Assembly: GCA_016866335.1 (NCBI GenBank)
Contig: VGMT01000003.1
Location: 62,001-126,000 of the forward strand
Source: Bacteroidota bacterium
GTDB taxonomy: Bacteria; Bacteroidota; Bacteroidia; CAIKAF01
Direction: 5' to 3'
Length of the DNA: 64,000 nucleotides
Shown here one piece after another: positions 9,452-18,676 of the stretch. The notes beneath the pieces were generated by a model. It did not search any database, was not told the origin of the DNA, and was given only the letters and a program-made list of their open reading frames with translations. Positions within the stretch are counted from its first letter, which is position 1. Each line of letters begins with the position of its first letter. Made by a program: the position numbers and the translations under genes.

Positions 9452-10129
9452 ATGAAAAAGCCGTTTAAATCAGTTCAAGAGCAAATTCACCGATTGTTTC
9501 AGGAAAAAGAATTTCAAAGGGTGGTTGATTTGCTCGACGGCGTTACAGATGACGATTATGAAGCCTTCCTTTTTCGTGGAATGAGTTTAAGCAGGTTGAA
9601 TTGGCATAGCGAGGCCTTGACCGTTTTAAGCCGGGGCTTAGATGTGTTTCCGGAGAATCCGGATTTGTTGGCAGAGCGCGCGGTTGTTTTTCTTCATTTG
9701 GGTAAAAAGGCTCTTTGCATCTTAGACCTAGATGCTGCGGTTGAATTGGAAAAGCAAAATCCGTATCGGTATGCATCTAGGGGCTTTGTTCGTGAAAAGC
9801 TTGGCGATATTGAAGGAGCCGCCTCTGATTACGAAAAAGCTTTGGAGTTAGACCCCTCTGATGCCATTACCCACAACAACCTGGGTATGATTTTTGAAAA
9901 AAAGGGCCGAGCCCAGCAAGCCAAATCCCATTTTGATTTGGCCGATGCTTTGCAAGGATTGGAAGGGGCCGAAATGTGGAACAAATCTGCACCTGATTCA
10001 AATGAGCAAAAATCCGATCTTAGCCTCTCGGGGGCTTCCCCTTGGTACAAGGAGATGTGGAAGCCCATTTTAATCAAGGAAGAAAGGAGGGCGTTTTGGC
10101 GTTGGCTAAAGGGCGAGAATTCCAAATAA
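9452..10129 (+). CDS. Tetratricopeptide repeat protein
   Basis: 225 residues containing about four TPR units between ~20 and 170; the clearest is DYEKALELDPSDAITHNNLG (about 130-149). TPRs form helical scaffolds for protein partners; no enzymatic domain is visible. No signal peptide, so probably cytosolic. TACCTTTA (one mismatch to the promoter box) ends 4 nt before the ATG. Converges on the next gene with a 5 bp gap between stops. Confidence 0.85.
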   Translation: MKKPFKSVQEQIHRLFQEKEFQRVVDLLDGVTDDDYEAFLFRGMSLSRLNWHSEALTVLSRGLDVFPENPDLLAERAVVFLHLGKKALCILDLDAAVELEKQNPYRYASRGFVREKLGDIEGAASDYEKALELDPSDAITHNNLGMIFEKKGRAQQAKSHFDLADALQGLEGAEMWNKSAPDSNEQKSDLSLSGASPWYKEMWKPILIKEERRAFWRWLKGENSK

Positions 10130-10134
10130 TTCCC

Positions 10135-10821
10135 TTAATTCCTAAAAGCTCCTCCGCCAACTAGAATGCTTAAGGATAGCATTTGGGGCGAAGCAGAAGG
10201 GGCGCTGCTTAGGGTGTTTCCTGACACGGTCCAGTTTTTGTCGGGCCAGCCGGCCAAGTATTGCAGCCTCAGTCCCAACATCCAGCCCCCAGAACTGCTT
10301 TCTTTAGAGCGGTTCAAAACATAATCCAATCCCAAGGTGAGCGAGGCTACATAATTGGTTTGTTGAAATTGAATTTCTTGAAGGGCATAATTTGCGGTCA
10401 AGCCAGACAAATCGAGCGGAGTGGTTGGAATATGCCTAACACGAAGGTTGTTTTGCATTACCCCCAAGCCCAAGAGTGGGAATACTTTTAGGCGGGGATT
10501 GTTAACCAGCGCGTAGCCACCTTGAAGTTGAAAGGTGCCGAAAGATCGACCCATTCCCAACGTGTCCATGCGACTTTCGGCCGCCATACCCCCATTTCCT
10601 TCCAATCCAACCATCCATTTTCGAAAAAGGAAGTACCCGCTTCCGCCCACAGAAAGGTGGTTTTCTGATAGGTCAGGAGCTCCTGCAGGCAAAAAGGATG
10701 AGGACGGTATTCCTGCAATCCTTGCCCCGCCTAAATGAAAAAATCCAGCTCCGCCACCCTGTGAAAAAAGGGCAGTGTGCATGAAAAATAAGCCAATAGT
10801 TGCAAAAAGAAAGCGCTTCAT
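10135..10821 (-). CDS. Putative outer-membrane beta-barrel protein
   Basis: 228 residues. The N-terminus (MKRFLFATIGLFFMHTALFSQ) is a signal peptide, followed by Gly- and aromatic-rich alternating strands (HLSVGGSGYFLFRKWMVGLE, VASLTLGLDYVL, GGWMLGLRLQYLAG) and a C-terminal strand ending SILVGGGAF. That pattern fits a small outer-membrane barrel but no named family is recognised. It stands alone on the minus strand. Confidence 0.6.
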   Translation of the reverse strand: MKRFLFATIGLFFMHTALFSQGGGAGFFHLGGARIAGIPSSSFLPAGAPDLSENHLSVGGSGYFLFRKWMVGLEGNGGMAAESRMDTLGMGRSFGTFQLQGGYALVNNPRLKVFPLLGLGVMQNNLRVRHIPTTPLDLSGLTANYALQEIQFQQTNYVASLTLGLDYVLNRSKESSSGGWMLGLRLQYLAGWPDKNWTVSGNTLSSAPSASPQMLSLSILVGGGAFRN

Positions 10822-10888
10822 GATTCAGAGTTAATAATGATGTAAGGTCGTGTAAATGTAAAAGTAAACTTACAAAATGACATCTTAA

Positions 10889-11407
10889 TTACCCTTTCCC
10901 TTCAATTATGGGAATATTTAAATGGGGGGATGTTCTAGCCAATTCCAGCAAAAAACCTTCAACCTGTTCTGGTTTTAGAGTCCCTATAAGCAATTCGCGG
11001 CCCGATTTAAATTTCAATTGTATGCCTTTGTTCCCCGAAATATTCCAGGCATTTCCCTTTTTACCTCCCCAACTTCGGTAGCCCCAGCCCCCAAATTCTC
11101 CAATCGGATTGTATTTGCGTACATGAACCGACTCCAACTCGTCCCAAGAAAACCTTTTGAATTTAAGGTGAAAGGGATAAAATCTGACCGAAATTCCACT
11201 TGGCTCAATTCGAGTATCAAGGCGAACAAGGAGCAGAGCCAAACCAACAAGCAATAGAATCGCTAGGCCCAAAAGGGAATCGGTTGAATGGTGTGCGGTT
11301 GATTTGTGTTCAAATGCCAATCCAACCACCACCCCCACAGAAGGCATCAATAAAATAACCCAAATCCACCATTGACGGAAGCGCTGTTTTTCTTCAAAAT
11401 GGTTCAT
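10889..11407 (-). CDS. Membrane protein with PH-like domain (possible DUF6141)
   Basis: 172 residues. Two hydrophobic segments near 14-32 and 45-62 are followed by a soluble part with RIEPSGISVRFYPF, FSWDELESVHVRKYNPIGE and GIQLKFKSGRELLIGTLKPEQ, the layout of bacterial PH-like domains attached to a two-helix anchor. It resembles proteins labelled DUF6141, but I cannot confirm this. Role unknown; inner membrane with the domain probably in the cytosol. Confidence 0.6.
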   Translation of the reverse strand: MNHFEEKQRFRQWWIWVILLMPSVGVVVGLAFEHKSTAHHSTDSLLGLAILLLVGLALLLVRLDTRIEPSGISVRFYPFHLKFKRFSWDELESVHVRKYNPIGEFGGWGYRSWGGKKGNAWNISGNKGIQLKFKSGRELLIGTLKPEQVEGFLLELARTSPHLNIPIIEGKG

Positions 11408-11451
11408 AAAGTAAAGATTAGGTAAATTTTTTGCATTTTTTAATTTAAGCC

Positions 11452-11483
11452 TTTGGTTGGTATTGTTTTTTTTCTTTCCTTTG
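11452..11483 (+). promoter_or_regulatory. Probable promoter of small lipoprotein gene
   Basis: TTTG at 11452-11455 and TTCCTTTG at 11476-11483, separated by 20 nt, fit the Bacteroidota -33/-7 arrangement with one mismatch in the -7 box (TT for TA). It would give a ~30 nt leader before the ATG at 11516. Confidence 0.4.
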
Positions 11484-11515
11484 ACGCCATTAACAAACCA
11501 TTAACAATTTTAACC

Positions 11516-11704
11516 ATGAAAAAAGTTCTTTTATCTATGGCTGTAGTAGCTTTCTTAGCTGCTTGCGGCGGAGGCGCTACTGAAGAAGCTCCTGCTGTTG
11601 ATTCAACCGCTGTTGACACAACTGCTGTTGTTGAAGAGGCTCCAGTTGTTGACACTACTGCTGTTGACACTACTGCTGCTGCTGAGGTTGCTCCTGCTGC
11701 CTAA
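11516..11704 (+). CDS. Small repetitive lipoprotein (A/V/D/T/E-rich)
   Basis: 62 residues. The signal MKKVLLSMAVVAFLAAC has a clear lipobox (LAAC); the mature part after the Cys is low-complexity, built from repeats of VDTTAV and EEAP. Codons are strongly biased to GCT/GTT, unlike neighbouring genes, which suggests high expression, and it has its own terminator. Function unknown; it may be an abundant envelope lipoprotein or tether. The ATG at 11516 is chosen for the signal peptide; an upstream in-frame start at 11453 would destroy it. Confidence 0.75.
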   Translation: MKKVLLSMAVVAFLAACGGGATEEAPAVDSTAVDTTAVVEEAPVVDTTAVDTTAAAEVAPAA

Positions 11705-11727
11705 TCAACAAGCAAAAAAATTGAAAG

Positions 11728-11753
11728 GCCGACCTAGTGTCGGCTTTTTTTTT
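11728..11753 (+). terminator. Rho-independent terminator
   Basis: Stem GCCGAC / GTCGGC with a five-base loop, followed by nine Ts. It lies 24 nt past the lipoprotein stop and makes that gene a single transcription unit. The remaining stretch to 11965 shows no gene. Confidence 0.9.
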
Positions 11754-11965
11754 GACCATTTCCGTTGGTCTTGGCCCTTTTACAGATCCAGTTGCATCGA
11801 TTCCAATTTAGGTTTTTCCCTAATGTTCATGGGTTATTCGGAAAATAACCCTATCTTTGAGGCCTAAATCAGTTTTCTGCCGCCTGTTTTTCTTTTCTTT
11901 CGACGGATAGCGTTTAAGTTTGAAGCAGAGTCGATCAAATCCGGCAGGAATAAAAACAGACACAT

Positions 11966-13324
11966 ATGGTAGAAAAACGTTATTCTTCGGGAAAGTCCGG
12001 GGGATCATATTCAAAAGGGCGCGGTAATTCCGGCTCAAAAAATCGAAAAAAGAAATTTGATGACAGGGAGAACATCTCGGTAGCGATGTTAACAAAAAGC
12101 GCGGTGGCTCCAGAGGAGCGGCCCGTGATTGAAACCCGAACCTTTGAGGAAACGGGTCTTCATCACCGCTTGCTGCGCAACCTTCAGAAGCAGAACATCC
12201 ATCAAATGACCGAAATTCAGGAGAACACCTGGAATCCTGTTTTGGCGGGAGAAAATGTGATTGGCTTGGCTCGGACGGGTTCTGGAAAAACCATCGCATT
12301 TTTGCTTCCCTTGCTGCAAAGAAAAATAACCAATGAACCCCAAATCAGGGTATTGATTATTTCACCAACCCGCGAATTGGCAACTCAAATTGGAACCCAT
12401 GCCGCCGCCCTTATCAATGGAACCTCCATTAAAACGGCTTGTTTTACGGGTGGAACCGACATTATGAACGACTTGCGTCACCTAAATCGCAAACCCGAAA
12501 TTTTAATTGGTACACCCGGTCGTCTAATGGACCTTCTGGAACGAGGCTATTTGGATTTGCGTGGGTTCAATACGTTTATTCTAGATGAATTTGACCGCAT
12601 GCTTGACATGGGCTTTGTGGAAGACGTACATTTGATTTCAGATGCCATGCCAGAACGCGCTCAAACCTTGTTGTTCAGTGCCACGGTTCAAGGGAAAATC
12701 GAGCCTGAGATTCGGCGAATTCAACCCGGCGATGCCGTAAGGGTTCAGGTGAATTCGGGGAGTTCTCCCAGCGACCAGGTTGAGCAGGCTGTTGTTTTTG
12801 TAGACGAAAACATCGGGAGGCATGGAACGCTAATTCGTTTGTTAAAGGAACAGGCAGGCGAAAAGGTTTTGCTTTTTTCTGAAACCAAGAGGGGTGTGAG
12901 CCGAATCACCCAACGCTTAAAAGAGGCGGGTATCCGTGCCGATGAAATCCATGGAGATAAAAGCCAGGCTTACCGCAATCGAGCGCTGGAAAGTTTCCGA
13001 AAAGGGAAAATCAGGGTGCTGGTAGCTACCGATGTGGCCGCTCGAGGCTTGGATATTCCGTTGGTTACCGATGTGATTAATTTTGAAATCCCACGCACCT
13101 ACGACAGCTATATTCACCGAATTGGCCGTACCGGCCGTGCAGGGAATTCTGGCCGTGCCTTTACCATAACCGATAAGCCACGCGAAAGGCCGCAGGCCAC
13201 AGATCGAAAAGCCCGCCCAACAAAATCTGAATTGATAGCTGAGTTGATGAGCGAACCTTTGCCCCCACGGAAAAAGAAAAAGAAGGCTCCATTCTCAGGG
13301 AAAGACCCCGTGGGAGTAGCATAA
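11966..13324 (+). CDS. DEAD-box ATP-dependent RNA helicase
   Basis: 452 residues. A short basic Gly/Ser/Lys-rich N-terminus, then the two RecA domains: ARTGSGKT (102-109), PTRELA (~134), GTPGRL (~182), DEFD (207-210, in place of DEAD), FSAT (237-240), and in domain 2 ATDVAARGLDIP and HRIGRTGRAG. The basic Lys-rich tail suggests extra RNA contact. Remodels RNA duplexes in ribosome assembly or mRNA turnover; the exact RhlE/CshA-type role is not resolved. It has its own terminator. Confidence 0.94.
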   Translation: MVEKRYSSGKSGGSYSKGRGNSGSKNRKKKFDDRENISVAMLTKSAVAPEERPVIETRTFEETGLHHRLLRNLQKQNIHQMTEIQENTWNPVLAGENVIGLARTGSGKTIAFLLPLLQRKITNEPQIRVLIISPTRELATQIGTHAAALINGTSIKTACFTGGTDIMNDLRHLNRKPEILIGTPGRLMDLLERGYLDLRGFNTFILDEFDRMLDMGFVEDVHLISDAMPERAQTLLFSATVQGKIEPEIRRIQPGDAVRVQVNSGSSPSDQVEQAVVFVDENIGRHGTLIRLLKEQAGEKVLLFSETKRGVSRITQRLKEAGIRADEIHGDKSQAYRNRALESFRKGKIRVLVATDVAARGLDIPLVTDVINFEIPRTYDSYIHRIGRTGRAGNSGRAFTITDKPRERPQATDRKARPTKSELIAELMSEPLPPRKKKKKAPFSGKDPVGVA

Positions 13325-13345
13325 CTGCCAAGAAGTATTGTTTTG

Positions 13346-13372
13346 ATGCCGACGTATGTCGGCATTTTTTTT
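13346..13372 (+). terminator. Rho-independent terminator after helicase gene
   Basis: Perfect 8 bp stem ATGCCGAC / GTCGGCAT with loop GTAT, followed by T-run. It reads only on the plus strand; no T-run exists for the convergent dnaE gene. Confidence 0.92.
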
Positions 13373-13415
13373 GCCGTTATTCACGCATGCAGTTCTGTCT
13401 TTGTTTTTGGTCATT

Positions 13416-16337
13416 TTATAGGGTATGCCAACCGGCCTTTACCATGTAGGTGATTTCCAATTGTGGCACAGCAAAGTCTTCGGAAACTTTTCCCTGAAGC
13501 ACATATATTCCTGAACCGCGAAATGGATATCGAGCCGCAACTTGAGGAAAATGAACCGTATCAATAATCTCGCCTTCTCGATCAATAAAAGTTCCAAAGA
13601 ACATGCGGTCGCCCTGTGTTGTTCGGGTTGGTTTAACGGTAACCAAATAGCCCTCGGTTTGAATTTCATGGCCCAGATGGCTTGCAAAAAAGCGCGCGGG
13701 CAAAGGGTTGAAGGAGGTTGGTGGGGCTAAAGCAAACAGCGAATCGACCGTGAACCCAAACAGTTCGATGTCTTGTAGGGCACGGTCTTTCGACCCGTAA
13801 TGCAAATCGGGCATGACCTCGGGGCAGCCGGGGGGCTCAAAGAGCAAAGGCTGGGCCCCTTTGCATTGCCTGGGCAATGCGACCGATTGCCAAAGCAAGG
13901 CCTTCCAGCCTAGGCTCCAATGCCGAAGAGCATCGGAGCGAATCAACAAATCCAGCTGCTCGGAGCTTATGCCTGTGCGGGATTGAAGGTCTGCTAAGTT
14001 CTGAAAATCACCTCTGTGGTTCCGTTCTTCCATAAGTCGGTAAACGACCTGTTCTTCTATGCCTTTGATGTGTATAAAGCCAAGCCAAATGGTTGTTCCG
14101 TCGAGTCGGGTTAGCCAATGGCTGTTTTTTAAGCAAGGTCTTTCAATGCGAGCTCCAGCCATACGGGCTTCGTGTAGGTAAATCTCGGTGCGGTAGAATC
14201 CACCGAAATTGTTGATTACAGCAACAATAAATTCAATCGGAAAGTGGGCTTTCAAATAAAGACTTTGAATGCTTTCGGCAGCATACGAAGCGGAGTGAGC
14301 TTTAGAAAATGAATATCCGGCAAAACTTTCCATTTGGGCCCATACGGTTTGTGCAATTTCGCTGGGATGGCCCTTTTCTGCACAGCATTCAAAAAAGCGG
14401 TCTCGGATGCGCGCAAACTCTTCTCGGCTTCGAAATTTTCCCGACATCCCTCGCCTAAGTACGTCGGCCTCGGCAAGGCTTAACCCCGCAAAGTGGTGGG
14501 CAACCTTGATGACGTCTTCTTGGTATACCATAATTCCGAAGGTTTCTTTCAAAAGGGTTTCCATTAGGGGGTGAATGTATTCCACGGAATCGGGCTGGTG
14601 AAATCGTTCGATGTAGGCCCGCATCATGCCAGACCTTGCTACACCTGGGCGAATGATTGAGCTTGCCGCCACTAGGTCGGTATACGTTTTGGCCTTAAGC
14701 TTTTGAAGCAACATGCGCATGGCTGGTGATTCTACGTAAAAGCAGCCAAGGGTATTGCCGGTTTCAATCAGGGTTTGCACTTTAGGGTCGGCCTTTAGCT
14801 GTTCTAAATTGCGAATGGGAACAAGGCTATCCTGTTTATTCCGAATCATTTCAATGCAGTCGCGGATATGCCCCAAGCCCCGCTGACTTAAAACATCGAA
14901 CTTATACAGTCCTAGGTCTTCGGCTTCAAGCATGCTAAATTGAACCATAGGATAGCCTTTAGGCGGACGTTGAAGGGCCGAGAAATAGCTCAGGGGTTTT
15001 TCTGAAATTAAAACTCCACCAGCATGGATGCTAAGGTGGGAGGGCATGTCCTTAAGTCGAGCCGCAAAATGCCGAATAGCACGGTGAATCGGGTCCTGAT
15101 TTTCAGTATTTAATGCACTTTCCCATTCCGACTCAGGTAAGCCAAACACTTTGGCCAATTCCCGAAGGGCTCTACGTTCCTGAAAGGTTTGGTAGGTGGC
15201 AATCAATGCCGTATGTCCGGGGGGGTATTTTTGGAATAGATAGTCTAAAACAGTGTCGCGGTCTTTCCACGAAAAATCCAAGTCAAAGTCAGGAGGATTG
15301 GCACGGTATGGGTTGATAAAACGCTCAAAATACAGGTCCAATTCAATGGGGTCAACATCGGTAATGCCTAGGCAGTACGCTGCTAGGCTGTTGGCTCCAC
15401 TGCCTCGGCCCACATGGAAAAAGCCTTGTTCTTTTGCAAACCGTATCATGTCCCAGGCAATCAAGAAGTAACAAGTGAAGCCTAGGTTTTCAATCATGTG
15501 GAGCTCTTTTTCTAACCGCTCAACGCTGACTTTGTTGGCTGGGCTATAGCGTTCATGCAGCCCTGCATAGCTTTGGCTGTAGAGCAGTCGGAAGTCTTCT
15601 CGGGGATTTTTTCCAAAGCGTTTTCGGTTTTTATTTTTTCCGAATTCCAAGTCAACCTGACAACTTTCCAGCAGTTCTCGGGTATTTAAAATAAGTTCAG
15701 GATGGTGCCGAAAGGCATGGCAGATTTCGCTCTGGGACTGAAGCCTTTCTTCTGGGTCTGCAAGGCAATCTGCGGGCAGGCGGCTATGCAGTTCGTTGGT
15801 GTCAATGGCTCGCAACAAACGGTGTAGGTGGTGGTCTTCGCGGCAGCGAAAATCGCCCCCAGCAAGAATGACCAATTTTGGACTGTCTCTCCACACAGAA
15901 TGGGTTAGCATACCTAGGTCTTTTTCCCGAACGCCTATCCATTCGTTTTCGGCCAGAACTATGTGTTCGGGCATTTCGCGAAAAGGGTACACAATGTGCG
16001 CCTGGTCTAGGTTTGTGGGCCGGTTTAACATGGCTTTTCCTTGGCAAAGGTGTTCGCTGAGTAAGGCGTTGATTTGCGATAGCCCTTCGTTGTTTTTTGC
16101 TAAGGCCAGATAGAGCTGACGCCTGTAGAGGCCTTTGTTTTCGCGAAAATCGATACCTACAGCAGCATGAATATTAAATTGAGGTGCTAGACGCAACCAG
16201 TCGGCCATACCCGAACTGCTGTTGATGTCGGTCAGGGCGGCTTGAGATATTCCACGCCCAGCCAGGCCTTGAAGCATAGCTTCAGGGCTATGTACGCCGT
16301 ACAACAAACTAAAATGGGAATGTAAATTTAGATGCAC
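13416..16337 (-). CDS. DNA polymerase III alpha subunit, short form (DnaE2-like)
   Basis: 973 residues starting at GTG. N-terminal PHP domain (HSHFSLLYG at 6-14), polymerase palm with GRGSGANS and PPDFDLDF (catalytic Asp pair, about 355-362), helix-hairpin-helix region, and a C-terminal OB fold ending ITYMVKAGWH. It is about 150-200 residues shorter than replicative DnaE, which fits the second, error-prone type of DnaE (DnaE2/ImuC-like) used in translesion synthesis. ImuA/ImuB partners are not adjacent. If the organism lacks a longer DnaE elsewhere this reading would be wrong. Confidence 0.85.
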   Translation of the reverse strand: MHLNLHSHFSLLYGVHSPEAMLQGLAGRGISQAALTDINSSSGMADWLRLAPQFNIHAAVGIDFRENKGLYRRQLYLALAKNNEGLSQINALLSEHLCQGKAMLNRPTNLDQAHIVYPFREMPEHIVLAENEWIGVREKDLGMLTHSVWRDSPKLVILAGGDFRCREDHHLHRLLRAIDTNELHSRLPADCLADPEERLQSQSEICHAFRHHPELILNTRELLESCQVDLEFGKNKNRKRFGKNPREDFRLLYSQSYAGLHERYSPANKVSVERLEKELHMIENLGFTCYFLIAWDMIRFAKEQGFFHVGRGSGANSLAAYCLGITDVDPIELDLYFERFINPYRANPPDFDLDFSWKDRDTVLDYLFQKYPPGHTALIATYQTFQERRALRELAKVFGLPESEWESALNTENQDPIHRAIRHFAARLKDMPSHLSIHAGGVLISEKPLSYFSALQRPPKGYPMVQFSMLEAEDLGLYKFDVLSQRGLGHIRDCIEMIRNKQDSLVPIRNLEQLKADPKVQTLIETGNTLGCFYVESPAMRMLLQKLKAKTYTDLVAASSIIRPGVARSGMMRAYIERFHQPDSVEYIHPLMETLLKETFGIMVYQEDVIKVAHHFAGLSLAEADVLRRGMSGKFRSREEFARIRDRFFECCAEKGHPSEIAQTVWAQMESFAGYSFSKAHSASYAAESIQSLYLKAHFPIEFIVAVINNFGGFYRTEIYLHEARMAGARIERPCLKNSHWLTRLDGTTIWLGFIHIKGIEEQVVYRLMEERNHRGDFQNLADLQSRTGISSEQLDLLIRSDALRHWSLGWKALLWQSVALPRQCKGAQPLLFEPPGCPEVMPDLHYGSKDRALQDIELFGFTVDSLFALAPPTSFNPLPARFFASHLGHEIQTEGYLVTVKPTRTTQGDRMFFGTFIDREGEIIDTVHFPQVAARYPFRGSGIYVLQGKVSEDFAVPQLEITYMVKAGWHTL

Positions 16338-16423
16338 AAAAAAGACAAAAAAAATGGCAAAAAAGGGCCACTTAATTTGTCTATTGTTTCTGATTAAACC
16401 AAGTTTTCTTGCAAAAAAAATCT

Positions 16424-17452
16424 TTACTTAGCGCAAACCCGAAGCAGAACGGGTTCGTGGTCTGAAAATGCAAAAGTCTGGTTCATTCCTTTCACCTCAA
16501 CCGCTTTAAGGTTGGGCGAGAGAAGGAAAAAATCTATGGTTTGTTCTCGGGTAATTCCAGGCTGGTATCCGGTAGAAAGATCTCGGTTTGTCGATGCTGC
16601 AGCGGCAGCCCAGTTCCATCCAGCATCTGGAAAGGGAACCGGAACCGGAATGCCCAACTCCTGCTCCTGAGACCCAGGTGCCAGCTGATTCCAATCTCCA
16701 CCAGCTACAATCCGATTCCCAAGCGCATATTCGGCTCGAAGGTATGCTGCCAAACTGTCCATTTGTTGCTTTTTAACTGTGCCGTCGTCGTAGGCCGACA
16801 GGTGGAGATTAATCAAAACCAAGTCTTTTCCATCCGAAAAATAAGCGGGATACCGCCAGCTAATAAAACAACGGTCCAACATAAACAAGCCAATGGGCCA
16901 GTCGGCGTCGGGGGCCAAGGCATGCCGACGGGCTTCGGCTGGCGCCACTCGACCTAAGGTCATAAGTCCCGCCATGCATTTTCCATACGGCTCGCGCAAG
17001 GGTTCAGGAACAAACAGCGTTTTGTAATTGTATGCGAAAGACGATGCGTATCCTGGCAATGCTTTTAGAATCTCGGCTTCTTGGTCGGTATAATAACTGC
17101 GTCGGGAATCTTTATCTACCTCTTGCAGCATAAGCACATCAACGCCTCTTTGCGAGGCCAAAAAGCCCAAAATGCCATTCAAATAGTAGGCCGACATTTC
17201 GGCGTTGGGCCGAACGTCGAGCCCCCCATCAAAAAAGAAATCTTGTTCTGCTCCAAGCCCCCCGTAGCCAATATTCCAAGTGAGTATGGATAGGGTGTCG
17301 GCGTACAATTTGGTTGAGGCATTGCCGTTCAATTTGAGCTCTTCCTGTGCATCGGGTCGATAATCTAGCAGGGTAAAAGCAAGCAAGAAAAGGGCAAAGG
17401 CAAGAATAGGAGCCAAGAGTATGCCTAAAAGAATCCGTAGCAATCGTTTCAT
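16424..17452 (-). CDS. Endonuclease/exonuclease/phosphatase family protein
   Basis: 342 residues. The N-terminal hydrophobic segment (about 5-27) is an uncleaved anchor or signal, so the domain lies outside the cytosol. EEP-fold landmarks: LTWNIGYGG (~57), LMLQEVDK (~110), INLHLSAYD (~225), GGDWNQ (~257) and a final SDHEPV. This fold covers nucleases, phosphodiesterases and lipid phosphatases; the substrate is unknown. TATTTTTA, one mismatch from the promoter box, ends 4 nt before the ATG. Confidence 0.87.
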   Translation of the reverse strand: MKRLLRILLGILLAPILAFALFLLAFTLLDYRPDAQEELKLNGNASTKLYADTLSILTWNIGYGGLGAEQDFFFDGGLDVRPNAEMSAYYLNGILGFLASQRGVDVLMLQEVDKDSRRSYYTDQEAEILKALPGYASSFAYNYKTLFVPEPLREPYGKCMAGLMTLGRVAPAEARRHALAPDADWPIGLFMLDRCFISWRYPAYFSDGKDLVLINLHLSAYDDGTVKKQQMDSLAAYLRAEYALGNRIVAGGDWNQLAPGSQEQELGIPVPVPFPDAGWNWAAAAASTNRDLSTGYQPGITREQTIDFFLLSPNLKAVEVKGMNQTFAFSDHEPVLLRVCAK

Positions 17453-17623
17453 GTCTTAAAAATACAGAGTTTTTTTGTGGGACGTGCATTAACTTTTTAA
17501 GCATGATTTTAACCCAACAAAAATGCGCGTTTTTGAAATGGATTTTTCAAGGACAGGTTCTTTTTTCTTTGGTGTTTTCGCTTGCCGCATAGGAGTTTGT
17601 TCGGCAAATTGGTGTGGCGTAAA

Positions 17624-18598
17624 TCAAGCCTTAGGATTGCGAAAAAAATCTAGCGTATCTTTTAGCGTCTCCTTTAATTCGCGGCAATGGTAGTCAAGTT
17701 CGTTTTGGGCTTTCATGCTGCATACCTGCCGCGGGCCATATTTTAAAATGTCCAGAGCCTCGGCCGTAAATTCTGTTTTTTGACCCGATGTTTTCGCCCA
17801 TATTTTACTGGCGGGAATCAAGATTTTGCCTAACCAGAATGGAAGTTCAGGCAACCGTATGGATTTGCCGCTGACCTCTCCAATGCAGGCTCCAAAATCC
17901 CTCATGCTATACCACTTCCCTCCCAGCAAATATGCCTGACCGCCTCGCCCCATTTCTACCGCATTTGCTACGGCTTTGGCAACGTCGCGGACATCGCAAA
18001 AATCAAACCCTCCAGGAAATACAGCAGGAATTTTACCTAAAGCTATATCCATTATTGCTTGGCCCAATAAAGACGGCCTAAGATCTGGAGGGCCAATCAT
18101 TGATGTAGGACATAAGGCCAAGGTTTCGAATTCAGGACCGTTTTGGCTAAGTACCAATTGCTGAGCCTGAGACTTGCTTTTGTCGTATGCGCCGCCCTGT
18201 TTTACCATCGGCCGCATCTCGTTTAAGGGCAGAAGATGTGGGCGATTCTGGTAGGCGTGAACCGAACCAATATAAATGAACCGACGAACCCCTGATTGTT
18301 TCGCTGCCCTCATTGCATTTTCACTGCCTACCACATTTGTTTTGTGAACAAGCCCAAACGGATCTCCAGATACAGAGATTAAGGCAGCAGAATGGATAAA
18401 GACCGTCATCCCTTCAGCCAATTTTTGTAAGGCCGAAGTGTCGTCCAAATCCCCTTCAATCTGTTCCACCATACCAGGGAAATCAGGCTGTTTCTTCCGT
18501 ACCAAGACCTTTACCCGATACCCCCTTTTCAACAAAAGGGGCATCAGAACGAACCCTAAATGTCCGGTAGCACCCGTCAACGCAATTCCAATTGGCAT
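17624..18598 (-). CDS. NAD(P)-dependent epimerase/dehydratase-like protein
   Basis: 324 residues of the extended short-chain dehydrogenase fold: GATGHLG (9-15) binds the dinucleotide, and YDKSKSQAQQ (near 140) is the catalytic Tyr-x-x-x-Lys. Upstream landmark IHSAALISV. Family includes nucleotide-sugar epimerases, dihydroflavonol-reductase-like and 3-beta-hydroxysteroid-dehydrogenase-like enzymes; the substrate is not evident and no pathway partners adjoin. Divergent from the M23 peptidase gene. Confidence 0.88.
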   Translation of the reverse strand: MPIGIALTGATGHLGFVLMPLLLKRGYRVKVLVRKKQPDFPGMVEQIEGDLDDTSALQKLAEGMTVFIHSAALISVSGDPFGLVHKTNVVGSENAMRAAKQSGVRRFIYIGSVHAYQNRPHLLPLNEMRPMVKQGGAYDKSKSQAQQLVLSQNGPEFETLALCPTSMIGPPDLRPSLLGQAIMDIALGKIPAVFPGGFDFCDVRDVAKAVANAVEMGRGGQAYLLGGKWYSMRDFGACIGEVSGKSIRLPELPFWLGKILIPASKIWAKTSGQKTEFTAEALDILKYGPRQVCSMKAQNELDYHCRELKETLKDTLDFFRNPKA

Positions 18599-18644
18599 GT
18601 TTATAACTTTAAGAATACGAAAAGAGAAGGAAGCTTCGTTCTTG

Positions 18645-18652
18645 TATTTTTG
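18645..18652 (+). promoter_or_regulatory. -7 box TATTTTTG for M23 peptidase gene
   Basis: Exact TAnnTTTG, ending 24 nt before the ATG at 18677. Excludes the longer reading that would begin at 18560, upstream of the promoter and inside the divergent gene. Confidence 0.5.
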
Positions 18653-18676
18653 AAAAACAAATTTCTATATTTAATC

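Noticed and set aside
11820-12299. 159-residue minus-strand frame overlapping the helicase start
   Set aside because: Lies over the helicase N-terminus and motif I; Pro/Ser/Arg-rich without homology.
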